Assembly: GCA_949316235.1 (NCBI GenBank)
Contig: OX438749.1
Span: forward strand, 33,118,022 to 33,182,021
DNA: 64,000 bases
Source: Oegoconia quadripuncta
Lineage: Eukaryota > Arthropoda > Insecta > Lepidoptera > Autostichidae
Reading direction: 5' to 3'
Part shown: piece after piece, positions 10,486-19,897 of the stretch
How the letters are laid out: the number at the start of each line of letters is the position of its first letter
Numbering within the stretch: position 1 is the stretch's first letter
Notes under the pieces: model-generated
Databases searched by the model: none
What the model was told of the DNA's origin: nothing
What the model saw: the letters and a program-made list of their open reading frames with translations, nothing else
Translations under genes and position numbers: made by a program

Positions 10486-10680
10486 TACAACGGAATGAAG
10501 TTCACAGTGGTAACTTTAATTTAATATTGTAGGTTTTGTAATTAAACTTTACGTACGTAAGGCAAGCTACAGAATATTTATTTCTATTACTGCCAGGTAT
10601 ACTATTCTTCTGCAAAAAAAAAATCAGGAACTTTTAGATTATAGGAAGTTACACGACAAAACTTAAGTAGTTTTACTGGA
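10486..10680 (+). repeat. Repeat R, forward arm
   Basis: AAGTTCACAGTGGTAA and ATTTCTATTACTGCC through AGGAAGTTACAC match 19,770-19,830 and the reverse of 19,165-19,245. Confidence 0.55.
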
Positions 10681-10973
10681 CTATTGGAGGCGGTTGCTGC
10701 TTGGTAGTACCGAGCTGCGCAGACGCACGCTTAGCTAATCCACGTTATTTTATTTTCTTGGGAAAACCAACAGCTGTTTTACAAATTATCACTTAAACTA
10801 AGAAACTGAAAGCCAATTAGACGTTTCCACTGATAGAACCTACTTAAACTTAATAAAAAATAAAAAGCTATACATTGCAATCCAAAAAACAACCGGGTCA
10901 CAGCAGTATTAGGTTACGTTTTGGCCAAAAAAACGTCTACTTAATGTGTTCCTTGCCGATGTAACGCTTTTTT
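10681..10973. other. Stretch without assigned feature
   Basis: No gene or matched repeat. Confidence 0.5.
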
Positions 10974-11302
10974 TTTTAGGCACGACTGGTTCGTACTTGA
11001 CCTCAATCACACCTGATGTTAAGTGAAGATGAGGTCGAAGGTGGAAGCGTACTGGCCCGGAAACCCCAACACATTTGGTGGACTGGCTATTTTATCTCTG
11101 ACAATCGTAACACAACAATGCTATTAACATTGCTACTTGGCGGCAGATTTAGATAAGATGGTGGTAGCTAGCCAGGCGGACATTTTAAAATGCCCTACCA
11201 CCAACCAAACCGAGTACTTAAACATGTAGCCCGCTGGGGATCGAACCCGCGACCTCCGAATCGTAAACCCAATGTTGTTTACATTGAGCCACGGAGACGG
11301 TT
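10974..11302 (-). mobile_element. SINE-D, full length
   Basis: Reverse copy with the whole family body, B box GGTTCGATCCC and head at the right end (CCGTCTCCGTGGCTC on the minus strand). Confidence 0.9.
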
Positions 11303-11800
11303 TACGCTAGTACAAAACAGGTCCAAATCAAACTCGTTGCTAAGTAAATTAAGATTCTTAGTCGCTCGCTGCACAAACGCATTCTGCCTGTGGTTGGTGG
11401 AGCACGATAACCACATGAAAAGACTTGCACGCAATATCTCATCATCACATAAAACCTGCTATGACCTGTGACAAGTCAATAACCCAAAACAAAACGCGCG
11501 CAACCCAAAAAACGGTCGTTTTCCGTGATGGCTCAAAATTGACAATAATGAGTTACGCTCCGCCCCGCGCCCCCCGCCGGATGTGACCGTTATCCATTGC
11601 TGCGTTTGTTCAGTCAAGGTCTGGTGCTCTCCATCGCGTATCCTCGGTGCAAATGTGGTTTTACTCGACCGTTACAAATGGAACAAGATTGTGAATATGA
11701 TGCATTATTCTTATCCTGAATTAGTCATTATTTTTGTCTGAATAATGAAACTAATCAGCTGTATCAGGGCACAAGCTCGAAGAACTGTGAGCTGGTGAGG
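11303..11800. other. Unassigned stretch upstream of a TATA box
   Basis: Holds a GC-rich patch (11,555-11,585) and no ORF of interest. Confidence 0.4.
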
Positions 11801-11845
11801 TATAAAAGTAACAATAGATGCACTCGTGGTGCTGTTGCATTCGCT
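11801..11845 (+). promoter_or_regulatory. Candidate TATA-box core promoter
   Basis: TATAAAAG at 11,801-11,808 in a GC-flanked context, with GCATTCG about 30 bp downstream as a possible initiator. An ATG follows at 11,862. TATA boxes occur by chance in AT-rich DNA, so this is a candidate only. A retroelement LTR promoter is an alternative. Confidence 0.3.
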
Positions 11846-11909
11846 TCGTTTTCGATTAGTGATGTCGAAATCTGACGCGGCTAGTCCTTAAAAAAATATT
11901 TAGGAAACG

Positions 11910-12059
11910 ATGGGTCTTTTGAAAATCATGCAGGGGACCAGCTTTTGCAAAAGAAAAGCTAAAACCGCCCCGAATTCGACCAGCTACCAACGCCGCTATA
12001 AAAAGAATGAGCTCGTTGAGCACCAATACGAAAGACGAAGAGGTCCAAATATACATTAA
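11910..12059 (+). CDS. Small unassigned ORF downstream of the TATA box
   Basis: A 49-codon frame starting MGLLKIMQGTSFCKRK and ending YERRRGPNIH, lysine/arginine rich, with no family that I recognise. An earlier ATG at 11,862 opens a frame of only nine codons. Basic composition, the TATA box about 110 bp upstream and the lack of matching repeats make a host exon or a degraded element protein possible. Chance is not excluded at this length. Confidence 0.2.
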   Translation: MGLLKIMQGTSFCKRKAKTAPNSTSYQRRYKKNELVEHQYERRRGPNIH

Positions 12060-12104
12060 TACATAATTTTATCACACTGCAAAGTAAAATTTTTAAATTT
12101 TAGG

Positions 12105-12185
12105 GTATTTTAAATGTCGCCTGGCTAGCTACCAATCTTATCTGAATCTGCCGCCAAGCAACAATTTGTGTTCCGGTTGTTGTCT
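12105..12185 (+). mobile_element. SINE-D internal fragment
   Basis: CGCCTGGCTAGCTACCAATC through GTTCCGGTTGTTG. Confidence 0.75.
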
Positions 12186-12402
12186 ACGGTGGAATTAGGG
12201 TTCCCATCCATGTTGATTGGCCAACCGATTTCGATTTCATGTTCAGTAGATGCTACAAACGACGATCTAAAGGGTGTTTCTTGAGGACTTTATGTGACTT
12301 ATATTATTTCACATCTCGATAGACTTTCAAAACAATAATAACTCACAGGTTAAGTGTAAGTAACTAGGATTACATAAGTTATTATGTGTACGTTCCCACG
12401 CA

Positions 12403-13545
12403 TTGTTGTATTGTATAGCAGTCTGTAGTATCGTGGAGAAATCTATGCAATGGGAAAAGGGTAGTTTTTATTCAGCTACGTTTGGCTCCATGGTAGCCGT
12501 GATGAAGGTTACACGTACGTTTTATTTGGCCCTGGTTCAATCTCTTATTGCTTACTGCATCTGTGTATGGGGAGGCGCAAATACCTCCACCCTTATCGTC
12601 CTTGAGAGAGCTCAAAGAGCTGTGCTGAAGGTATCCTTGCGGAAGCCTATTCTTTTCCCGACTTCTCTACTTTATGCAAAGGCACAAGTGCTTAGTGTTC
12701 GCAGGCTATATCTGTTGAAGGTGGTGGTGGAAATGCACAAACGAGTTCTTTCCAGCCGCGACTATATCGACCCTTTAAAAAGACGAATTTTTAGGGTACC
12801 AGTGCCAACTGTGCGCAGCTCTTTTGCCCACAGGTTTCAAAAATTTCTTTATCCCTACATCTATAATAAATTTATGAGGGAACTCGACTTCAGAGAGTTA
12901 AACGTACTTGAAGTGAAGTTTAAAATTCTAAATGTCTTGCTTGGTTGGTCGTATAAAGATGCCGAAGACTCTTTGAGAATTCTTGCTTAGCTATACCCTT
13001 ATATAATTACGTACATATATATATGTCTATTATAGATAATATCAAGAATTGTTCTAGTATGGTGCCTATCTATATATTTGCCTCACACACGCGTATACAC
13101 ACAAGCACACCCCCCTCACACAAACCATACATGCACCCTCACACATCCTCTGCTACACACATTTACTCGCTTACTCCTGATACAACATACTTATTATGGA
13201 AACATATTTATGTTAGTTAGTTTGCCTTTCCTTTTGTTAATAGGCAGAAGCATGCAAATTTTAATTAAATGATCTCACACACGCATACATGCGCACGCGC
13301 AACTTGTATAATTCTAACGTGATAGTTACATCTAAAGCTAGTTCTGCATGCATGTCTATCTCCCTAATTCTAATTTAACAGATGATGTTACTTATAAATG
13401 TAATGACCAGTGAAATTGTTTCTCTAATATGGAAATTTTGGCATCCACGATACAGGCCTAGCCTAGTGTGGACGCTACAGCAAATGTATAATTATGTATG
13501 GTTCTTTTTGGTAAATAAACATCTTATCTATCTATCTATCTTATC
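12403..13545 (+). mobile_element. LINE-V: jockey/CR1-like LINE C-terminus with (TATC)n tail
   Basis: An uninterrupted 195-codon frame at 12,403-12,990 encodes the C-terminal region of a non-LTR reverse transcriptase: LVQSLIAYCICVWGGA, then LERAQRAVLKVSLRKP, then YLLKVVVEMHKRVL, then RSSFAHRFQKFLYPYIYNKF. These are the post-catalytic blocks seen in jockey/CR1-like elements. The endonuclease and the YxDD box are missing, so the copy is 5'-truncated and the ATG is not a true start. About 550 bp of 3' untranslated sequence rich in CACA follows and ends in AAATAAACATC plus a TATC run (13,523-13,544). The intact frame suggests modest age. Exact clade unproven. Confidence 0.75.
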
Positions 13546-13564
13546 TACTTATAATCGACTCGCG

Positions 13565-13950
13565 GTAGGTTATGCTAGCCTGGTACCGGCAGTGACCAAG
13601 CTGTCGAGTCGTGTAGGGTTTCCTGTACCCTCAGTAAACTAGAGTACATATAGATGGGGTGAATGTCGCCCAGTTATGCTAGCCTGGTAACAGCAGTGAT
13701 TAATCTGGAGTCCGAGGCTTATTGAGTCAGGTAAAGAGGGGGCTTTGTCTACTGTGGGGTAGTTGTGGTCTGTGCTACTTACCACTAGACGCTGTGTGTG
13801 TGGAGACTGGAGTGCTACTGTTGACCAAAACCAAGCGTAATAGGTTAGGTGACTGTCTTTCGGTTATGCTGGCCTGGTAACTGGTAATTGTTGAGCCAGG
13901 AGTTGGAGGAGTTGACTCTCACATAACTATGCTAACCTGGTACTGCGGGT
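13565..13950 (+). repeat. Motif array 2: GGTTATGCTAGCCTGGTACC
   Basis: Core copies at about 13,568, 13,672, 13,861 and 13,924, with similar flanks (GGCAGTGA, GGTTTCCT). The spacer AACCAAGCGTAATAGGTTAG recurs in array 4 at 63.3 kb. Confidence 0.65.
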
Positions 13951-14284
13951 ATTTATTCAGTGGTTACCATAGTCAGAAACAATCGCACCTCATTGGGCCC
14001 GAATGGCGATTATGGGCCCCTGCAGTGGCCCCAGGTGACAGTGCCCCAACTGTGGTGGCGTACGACTGTTGACACAACACCATAAACGTCATAGTGACTA
14101 ACATGGAATAGGTATCTCTAGATATTTGAGTTGGTGGATCACGAATTATGCAAATAATTGCAAATGGCAGTCGAGATGAGTCGACGACGAATAAAACGGC
14201 GAATTAAGTGTTTATGCTAAGTTATGACGTCACGTTTTAAAATTAGACAAACCATTGACGTAACCATATTGATGAATCGTGGAC
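13951..14284. other. Stretch without assigned feature
   Basis: No gene or matched repeat. Confidence 0.5.
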
Positions 14285-14460
14285 AATGTTACGTTTAGTT
14301 TTTCCCGACACTTACAACCTTGGGATCTTCAAGTCTAGAGTGAATAGGCATTTACTGGGTGCGCGTGATACATCTTCGGCTACATCGTCACTTTCCATCA
14401 GGTGAGATTGTGGTCAAACGCGAAACCAGTTTTTAATAAAAAAAAAAAAAAAAAAAAAAA
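14285..14460 (+). mobile_element. LINE-Y 3' end with poly(A)
   Basis: Starts in TTCCCGACACTTACAACC, continues GGGATCTTCAAGTCTAGAGT and CATCAGGTGAGATTGTGG, and ends in a run of about 23 A. Confidence 0.8.
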
Positions 14461-14542
14461 GTTTCTTGGGATCCAGAAGCGAGACGTGATCTGGTGTCAC
14501 GCTGTTTGAGTTCTCAGGTAGGGAAAGTATCATCACCGGCAA

Positions 14543-14620
14543 TGTCAAAGTCAAAAATGCTTTATTTTGACATTCAACAAATGATATCATGTATCTTACG
14601 TTGACATAAATGCTTTAAAT
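14543..14620 (-). mobile_element. LINE-X 3' terminus
   Basis: GTCAAAGTCAAAAATGC at the left end is the reversed tail. Confidence 0.6.
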
Positions 14621-15042
14621 TTTAAGTTTTGTATTAATCTTAAATTGTATAATTAATATTTTGTTTGCTAAAGTATTTGAACGCCATATGTATATACAGG
14701 GCGTCCCAAAGTTATGGGACATGAAGGGGAAGTACCTTAAATATCGTAGATAGTGAATTTTGCTCAAAGAAGACTTTATGTTATTTTTAAAAGTTAGTAA
14801 TTCTGCATTCATAGATTTTCTAAAAATTATTTGCTTCGGCTGGGAATCGAACCGACTCAAATGTGAAAAAAAAAACACCCTACTTTTATGATGCCAATCG
14901 AAAGAATAGCTAAAAAATAATAAGTCTGCCTAAGTAACATAGTATTTTAAAAGAAAGGAACAACGTGAAATTAATCATTTTAATCAAATAAAAAACATAC
15001 ATGAAACTGCCGTAGTCAATTAAGTAGGTATTTTTTTGTAAA

Positions 15043-16104
15043 TTAATTAATTAAATGCTCAAAATGTGATCCCTCTTGTCTTACGCAAATCGCCAATCTT
15101 TTAATGAGCCCGCTGCCTGTTGATTTTCTAATCATTTTATGGTGAACACTCGATGTGATATGGCACAATTCTGTTTGCAACTCGCCTACGTTCTCGTATC
15201 GCTTTTTGTATAGCATATCTTTCACGTATCCCCAAAAGAAGAAATCTAATGGTGTGAGGTCCGGGGATCTGGCCGGCCATCTAATCGGTCCATTTGTACC
15301 AATCCATGTAGGAAAACATTCATTTAGAAAATCTGCTGCTCTCCGACTATTATGAGCCGGAGCTCCATCTTGTTGGAAAATTAAGTTTTCTTGCTCCGCC
15401 GCGGAATGGTTTCTTATCTTATCCCTTAAAATTTGAAGTATTCCTAAATACTTTTCTGTGTTCAAGGTTCCTTGGTAAAAATGGATTAAGAAAACCCGGT
15501 TTTTTAAAAGTCCGCACCAACAGTTGAGTGAAAAACGCACTTGGTTATTAGTTTCAGTCACTCGTAGGGGATTTTCTTTAGACCAAATACGATTATTGTT
15601 GCGGTTATACATACCGTTATTGCTAAAGTTAGATTCGTCTGTCCAAATAATATTATCCAAAAAATTTGGATCTTCGAGCAATCGTGCCTGGATATCAAGA
15701 CAGAAATTTTTTCTCCTTTCTGTATCGCCCGGAAGTAATTTTTGAACCAATCGTCCTTCAACATAACTCTTAAAACCGTGTTTTTTTAATACACGGTGTA
15801 TTTTACTTTTTGAAACTCCAATTTCATGTTCTCCTTCTCTCACCGATGCTTTCGGAAAAGCCGAAAAGTAAATTAAAATACCAAGTTCTTCGTCGTTGAT
15901 CGTATGGTTTTCTTGCTGTGGTTCTCTTGGGCGTTTATCGAAACGTCCCAGAGTTTTCAAATTGTTCACAAGCCTTTTCAAAACTTTACGAGACGGTATT
16001 TGTCTATCAGGATATTTTACGCCATACCACCGCAAACTTCTAGAGATATCTTTATCGTTCAAAAAATATGCTTCCATTAGATCAAAACTTACTTGATATG
16101 CCAT
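15043..16104 (-). CDS. Mariner-like transposase, intact, D-D-D with 40-residue last spacing
   Basis: 353 codons. It would cut and paste the surrounding element at TA sites in the nucleus. The first 55 residues (MAYQVSFDLMEAYF onward, with YPDRQIPSRKVLKRLV) look like the helix-turn-helix DNA-binding domain that insect transposases of this kind carry (DUF4817-like, from memory). A second helix-turn-helix follows at about 70-110 (KASVREGEHEIGVSKSKIHR). The catalytic core shows WTDES (D156), QQDGAPAH (D246) and RSPDLTPLDFF (D287). The last two acidic residues are separated by 40 residues, so not DD34D or DD34E. WGYVKDMLY follows, as in the family. ATG at 16,104 is the first in frame, 11 bases after an in-frame-free AT-rich leader. 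No stop or frameshift, so it could be active. Confidence 0.92.
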   Translation of the reverse strand: MAYQVSFDLMEAYFLNDKDISRSLRWYGVKYPDRQIPSRKVLKRLVNNLKTLGRFDKRPREPQQENHTINDEELGILIYFSAFPKASVREGEHEIGVSKSKIHRVLKKHGFKSYVEGRLVQKLLPGDTERRKNFCLDIQARLLEDPNFLDNIIWTDESNFSNNGMYNRNNNRIWSKENPLRVTETNNQVRFSLNCWCGLLKNRVFLIHFYQGTLNTEKYLGILQILRDKIRNHSAAEQENLIFQQDGAPAHNSRRAADFLNECFPTWIGTNGPIRWPARSPDLTPLDFFFWGYVKDMLYKKRYENVGELQTELCHITSSVHHKMIRKSTGSGLIKRLAICVRQEGSHFEHLIN

Positions 16105-16174
16105 GTTCGCAATAAATTAACACAATAACACTTGTGTAAGTGAATTGAGACTAAACAGATCAATATCCGAAAAA

Positions 16175-16305
16175 CAAACGCTCGCACATACTGTTCCATT
16201 TTCAAATTTAAGAACAACATTTAAAAATATCACTTCTTTTTAAAATATCTTAAAAAGTATGCATTCAAACAAACGCTGTCATAAACTGTTCCATTTTCAA
16301 ATTAT
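16175..16305 (-). promoter_or_regulatory. Direct repeat upstream of the transposase start
   Basis: ACTGTTCCATTTTCAAATT occurs at about 16,190-16,208 and again at 16,286-16,304, each preceded by ACAAACGCT. It could be a transposase-binding or promoter repeat, but function is not shown. Confidence 0.4.
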
Positions 16306-16815
16306 AAATTATTTATTTTTGTTTTTAATTTGCCTTCTGTCTAGCTTACAGAGGACGTATTGAAATACAAGTTTTATCATTTCATCTACACGTGCACTTA
16401 TAATAAGGAAAACTATGTTAGTACCTATTTTATGAAGTGGGTACTTATTTACGAATAATCAATGCTATCTTTGGAATGATAATATCGCTACTTTTCGAAC
16501 GTCGTCGGCAATAAATAACTTTCTTGAAATTTGACTCAATCATTTTATGTTGTTCCTTTCTTTTAAAATACTATGTTACTTAGGCAGAGTTATTATTTTT
16601 TAGCTATTCTTTCGATTGGCATCATAAAAGTAGGGTGTTTTTTTTTCACATTTAAGTCGGTTCGATTCCCAGCCGAAGCAAGTAATTTTTAGAAAATCTA
16701 TGAATGCAGAATTACTAACTTTTAAAAATAACATAAAGTCTTCTTTGAGCAAAATTCACTATCTACAATATTTAAGGTACTTCCCCTTCATGTCCCATAA
16801 CTTTGGGACGCCCTG

Positions 16816-17197
16816 TATACGCTTTTTCAATAAAGTGCCTGTTGACATACAAAATCTTCCTTTCAATAAATTTAAAGATACTATAAAACAGAAACTTATT
16901 AAGAAAGCATATTATAAAATATCAGATTATTTAGATGATAAACAATCATGGACATAACCAGCCCGTTCGCATAACCAGGCTATTTCACAATTAATAATGA
17001 AATATTATAATATAAAATAATAATTTTGTAATATAACAACCTTTTTTTTAAAAGAGCGACCTTTCAAGTTTCTTGCTTGTTCTTCTCAGAGGAAAATTGC
17101 CTTTTGAACAAGCAGTAGCTTTAAAAATGTAAAATCTGACTATTTTAAGTGTACCCTGTGTACCTACAAAATAAAGCATTTTTTGATTTGATTGACA
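16816..17197 (+). mobile_element. LINE-X C-terminus and 3' end
   Basis: Translates FFNKVPVDIQNLPFNKFKD, then QKLIKKAYYKISDYLDDKQ, with a stop at 16,955, then the family 3' region and AAAGCATTTTTTGATTTG tail. It begins at the transposon's right TA. Confidence 0.8.
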
Positions 17198-17241
17198 GGA
17201 CATGTAAATGTAATGACAATGATGGTGTGACAATTTTATTC

Positions 17242-17310
17242 AAATCAAAATGCTTTATTTTCTACACTGGGTACACTTAAAATAGTCAGATTTTTTTTTA
17301 CATTTGACAT
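17242..17310 (-). mobile_element. LINE-X 3' terminus, inverted
   Basis: AAATCAAAATGCTTTATTT and GGTACACTTAAAATAGTCAG. Confidence 0.7.
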
Positions 17311-17348
17311 GACATGAAATTTAGTAGATTTTCAAAAATGTACTGTGA

Positions 17349-18050
17349 CCGAAGCGTCGGTGGCTCAGCTGTCAAGACGCGGTCTCCCAATTTGAGAGGT
17401 CCGGGTTCGATTCCCAGGCAGGTCATGTACTAATGAGTTTTTAAATTTAATTACTTATGTGCATTTATCCGACTGCTCTTGAATGGTGAAGGAAAACATC
17501 GTGAGGAAACTTGCATGTCTGAGAAATAAAATTCAAAGGCATGTGAAGTCCCCAACCCGCATTGGGCCAGCGTGTTGAACTATGGCCCATACTCCCTCAT
17601 AGACTGCTAAATTGCAGAGCCTTGAACACCGTCGCAAAGTCGCCTGTCTCTCAGTTTTTTACAGGATGCATTTCGGGGAGTGTACCTTGGAACTACATAA
17701 TCTTATTCCACCGTCACCCTTCCATCTCGGACCACTAGGCAATTCCACCCGTATATAGTTAATATACCGAACATTCGCACTAAGAAGTTCGATTCTTCAT
17801 TCATCATCCGAACAGCCAAGGCATGGAACTCCCTTCCGGCGTCAGTCTTTCCTGAATCCTACAACCTTGGGATCTTCAAGAGCAGAGTAAATAGGCATTT
17901 ACTGAGATCGCGTGCTTCATCACCGACCACATCGTCACTTTCCATCAGGTGAGATTGTGGTCAAACGCGAATCCAGTCAATTATAAAAGATAAATAGACG
18001 AGGGAAGGCTTATATCCCTGCAGTGGGATGTTTACGGGCTGATTATGACT
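17349..18050 (+). mobile_element. SINE-C split by LINE-Y
   Basis: Head GCGTCGGTGGCTCAGCTG with B box GGTTCGATTCC. The body reaches CATACTCCCTCATAGAC at 17,605 and resumes at about 17,998 with GAGGGAAGGCTTATATCC. ATAGAC at both junctions is the likely target-site duplication of the inserted LINE. Confidence 0.85.
17606..17997 (+). pseudogene. LINE-Y C-terminal fragment inside SINE-C
   Basis: Reads LEHRRKVACLSVF then RMHFGECTLELHNLIPPSP, then frameshifted remnants of VWNSLPASVFP and LGIFKSRVNRHL, and CATCAGGTGAGATTGTGG. Stops and frame changes mark it as dead. Confidence 0.8.
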
Positions 18051-18190
18051 GTTACGGAAAGGTATATCATATTATAATACTTTAGTATTATAATATAATA
18101 TATTATATATTATATTATAATCAGCCCGTAAACATCCCACTGCAGGGATATAAGCCTTCCCTCGTCTATTTATCTTTTATAATTGACTGG
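17973..18190. repeat. Perfect 74 bp inverted repeat
   Basis: 17,973-18,046 is exactly inverted at 18,117-18,190, with a 70 bp AT-only-like loop that is itself self-complementary (AATACTTTAGTATT). The arm spans the LINE-Y to SINE-C junction. Confidence 0.9.
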
Positions 18191-18233
18191 TGTCACTTAT
18201 AGATAAGTTTAAAAACTTATCTATAAGTGACAC
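18190..18233. repeat. Perfect 21 bp stem hairpin with 2 nt loop
   Basis: GTGTCACTTATAGATAAGTT at 18,190 onward is inverted at 18,213-18,233. It starts at the last base of the larger palindrome. Confidence 0.88.
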
Positions 18234-18235
18234 TG

Positions 18236-18399
18236 TAGATAGATAGATATTTTTTTTATTTGCCTCTAAGCACATTGCACAATCATTGTGCAATGTGCAC
18301 TTGTGCAACAATTAGTAATACAGAACAGAATATATAGTAGTATTAATAAGGTGTAAGCCATCACCGCAAAATCAGTAATTCAATTTTCATTTTCATTTC
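18236..18399 (-). mobile_element. LINE-V type 3' end with GATA tail and an internal 14 bp hairpin
   Basis: Begins GATAGATAGATA, the reversed (TATC)n tail. Within it GCACATTGCACAAT at 18,270-18,283 is exactly inverted at 18,285-18,298 around one base. Confidence 0.55.
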
Positions 18400-18668
18400 G
18401 ACGACCTGTTTGGTGTAGTGGTTAAAAATTATGACTGCTATACCAAAAGGTCGCGGGTTCGAATCCCGCTAGGAGCATATGTATGTATGATGAATACCGA
18501 CATGTATTTCCGAGTTATGGATGGTTTTCATTTATTTGTGTATTTATTTACAAAAAAAATGTATTTGTTTAGTTTATCAACCGTCTGGTATCCATAATAC
18601 AAGCATAGTTGCTTAGTGTGGAACTAGATGGCGCTGTGTGTATGTGCAAAGATATTTATATATTTATT
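18400..18668 (+). mobile_element. SINE-A, full length
   Basis: Head ACGACCTGTTTGGTGTAGTG, B box GGTTCGAATCC, 3' end GGAACTAGATGGCGCTGTG. Confidence 0.88.
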
Positions 18669-18671
18669 CAG

Positions 18672-18745
18672 AGGGCCATGTATATGTTTTTTCAATAAGG
18701 TTCCCATTGATGTACAAAATCTTCCTTCCAATAATAAATAGCTAA
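18672..18745 (+). mobile_element. LINE-X coding scrap
   Basis: TTTTTCAATAAGGTTCCC and TACAAAATCTTCCTTCC match the FNKVPVDIQNLP block. Confidence 0.65.
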
Positions 18746-18959
18746 AAATAAAATGATCTAAAAGGTAAAAGCAGTGTTTCCAATACACTACCAATAATGA
18801 TGTGGCTTTCTAAATTCCTCTATTATAAAAGATATACATCCTATTGATCATGGAGCGCTCTTGGTGTAGCTAATCGAAGAGCAGAAACACAAGTTCGTTC
18901 GTTGTTTACTTACACAGTTAACGTGACAAAAGTTACATGGGATTTACAAACGGGATATG

Positions 18960-19038
18960 CGGACATATAAATTAAGTATAAGATATTTAAATGTACCTTC
19001 CTTATTTAAACAATAAAGCGTATTTGATTGATTGATTT
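18960..19038 (+). mobile_element. LINE 3' end with (TTGA)n tail
   Basis: AAATGTACCTTCCTTATTTA, then AATAAAGCGTATTTGATTGA. The reverse copy is at 59,286-59,350. Confidence 0.65.
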
Positions 19039-19164
19039 TCTCAGATGATAATTAATGTTTTTTGATAATACTTGTAGCAAAAATTATCCAAATACGTTCA
19101 CGATATCCTGAGAACGCGTAAAAGAGTTTATCCCACATTTTATTAAAAAAATAAATCCAGTAAA

Positions 19165-19245
19165 AATACGTCATTTTTGTGGTGTAATTTCCAGTAATCT
19201 TAAAGTTTTTTGTAGAAGGATAGAGTACCCATCAGTAATAGAATA
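19165..19245 (-). repeat. Repeat R, terminal part
   Basis: CCAGTAATCTTAAAGTTTTT and CCCATCAGTAATAGAATAAA. Related sequence is at 53,405-53,468, 715-735 and, inverted, 10,590-10,680. Confidence 0.6.
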
Positions 19246-19500
19246 AAAATGTTTGTTAACCACTGTACGTTTCTCAAGAAACTTCTTACCACGTACAACC
19301 ACCCTGTGGAACGGACTTCCGGCAGCGGTATTCCCGAACGAGTACGACATTGGAACCTTCAAGAAACGAGCCTACACCTTCCTCAAAGGCCGGCAACGCA
19401 TCTGTGACCCTTTTGGTGTTGCGGGTGTCCATGGGCGGCGGTGATTGCTTTCCATCAGGTGACCCGTATGCTCGTTTGCCGCCCTCTCGTATAAAAAAAA
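19246..19500 (+). pseudogene. LINE-Z C-terminal fragment
   Basis: Encodes [19 protein letters not shown], then [20 protein letters not shown], then TFLKGRQR, followed by the 3' untranslated part and an A run. It is the same block as 32,824-33,020 on the other strand. Confidence 0.8.
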
Positions 19501-19599
19501 AATCTGAAGCTCGCTTTAGGTATATAGGTATTTAATTATAAAACCTACAATATTAAATTAGAGTTACCACTGTGCAATTCAGAATATGCTAAGATCTTC

Positions 19600-19895
19600 T
19601 AAATCAATTTTGTAAAAAAATAACCAATGGCTACTTCATATTTTCTAAAAATAGTTTATTGAGTCGTGATATTTGCCCTAGGTGATTTTTCATAAATGTA
19701 AAGACGTCATTGATCTTTTTTTTAATACTTACAGGAGTTCTAAGTATGTATGTATATTCTCCGACACAATGAAATTCACAGCGGTAATTATAATCTAATA
19801 GTCTATGTTTAATTACTAAATACCTATACTATATCTAAAGCTACCGATTTGTTAGGAAACATTTTTATTCTATCTTTGTGCAAAAAAACACGACT
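19600..19895 (+). repeat. Repeat R, forward arm
   Basis: CCAATGGCTACTTCATATTT, TTTATTGAGTCGTGATATTT and GTAATTATAATCTAATAGTC. Matches 990-1170 and the reverse of 10,080-10,320. Confidence 0.6.
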
Positions 19896-19897
19896 TT

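Larger units (their letters stand above)
14697..16815 (-). mobile_element. Complete mariner-like (IS630-Tc1-mariner) DNA transposon with long TIRs
   Basis: A 2,119 bp unit begins CAGGGCGTCCCAAAGTTATG and ends in its exact inverse. TA lies on both sides (14,695-14,696 and 16,816-16,817), the superfamily's target duplication. Terminal inverted repeats run about 267 bp (14,697-14,964 and 16,550-16,815) with roughly six mismatches, far longer than the 30 bp or so usual in mariner. The interior holds one intact transposase gene. Inside each TIR is a GGTTCGATTCC sequence identical to a Pol III B box. A 358 bp relative without ORF lies at 25,697-26,054. A LINE-X end abuts the right side. Confidence 0.92.

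Noticed and set aside
11856..12056. 66-codon minus-strand frame
   Set aside because: Overlaps the small basic plus-strand ORF, and a hydrophobic start alone is weak evidence.
15155..16096. Plus-strand frames across the transposase
   Set aside because: Antisense of the intact transposase.
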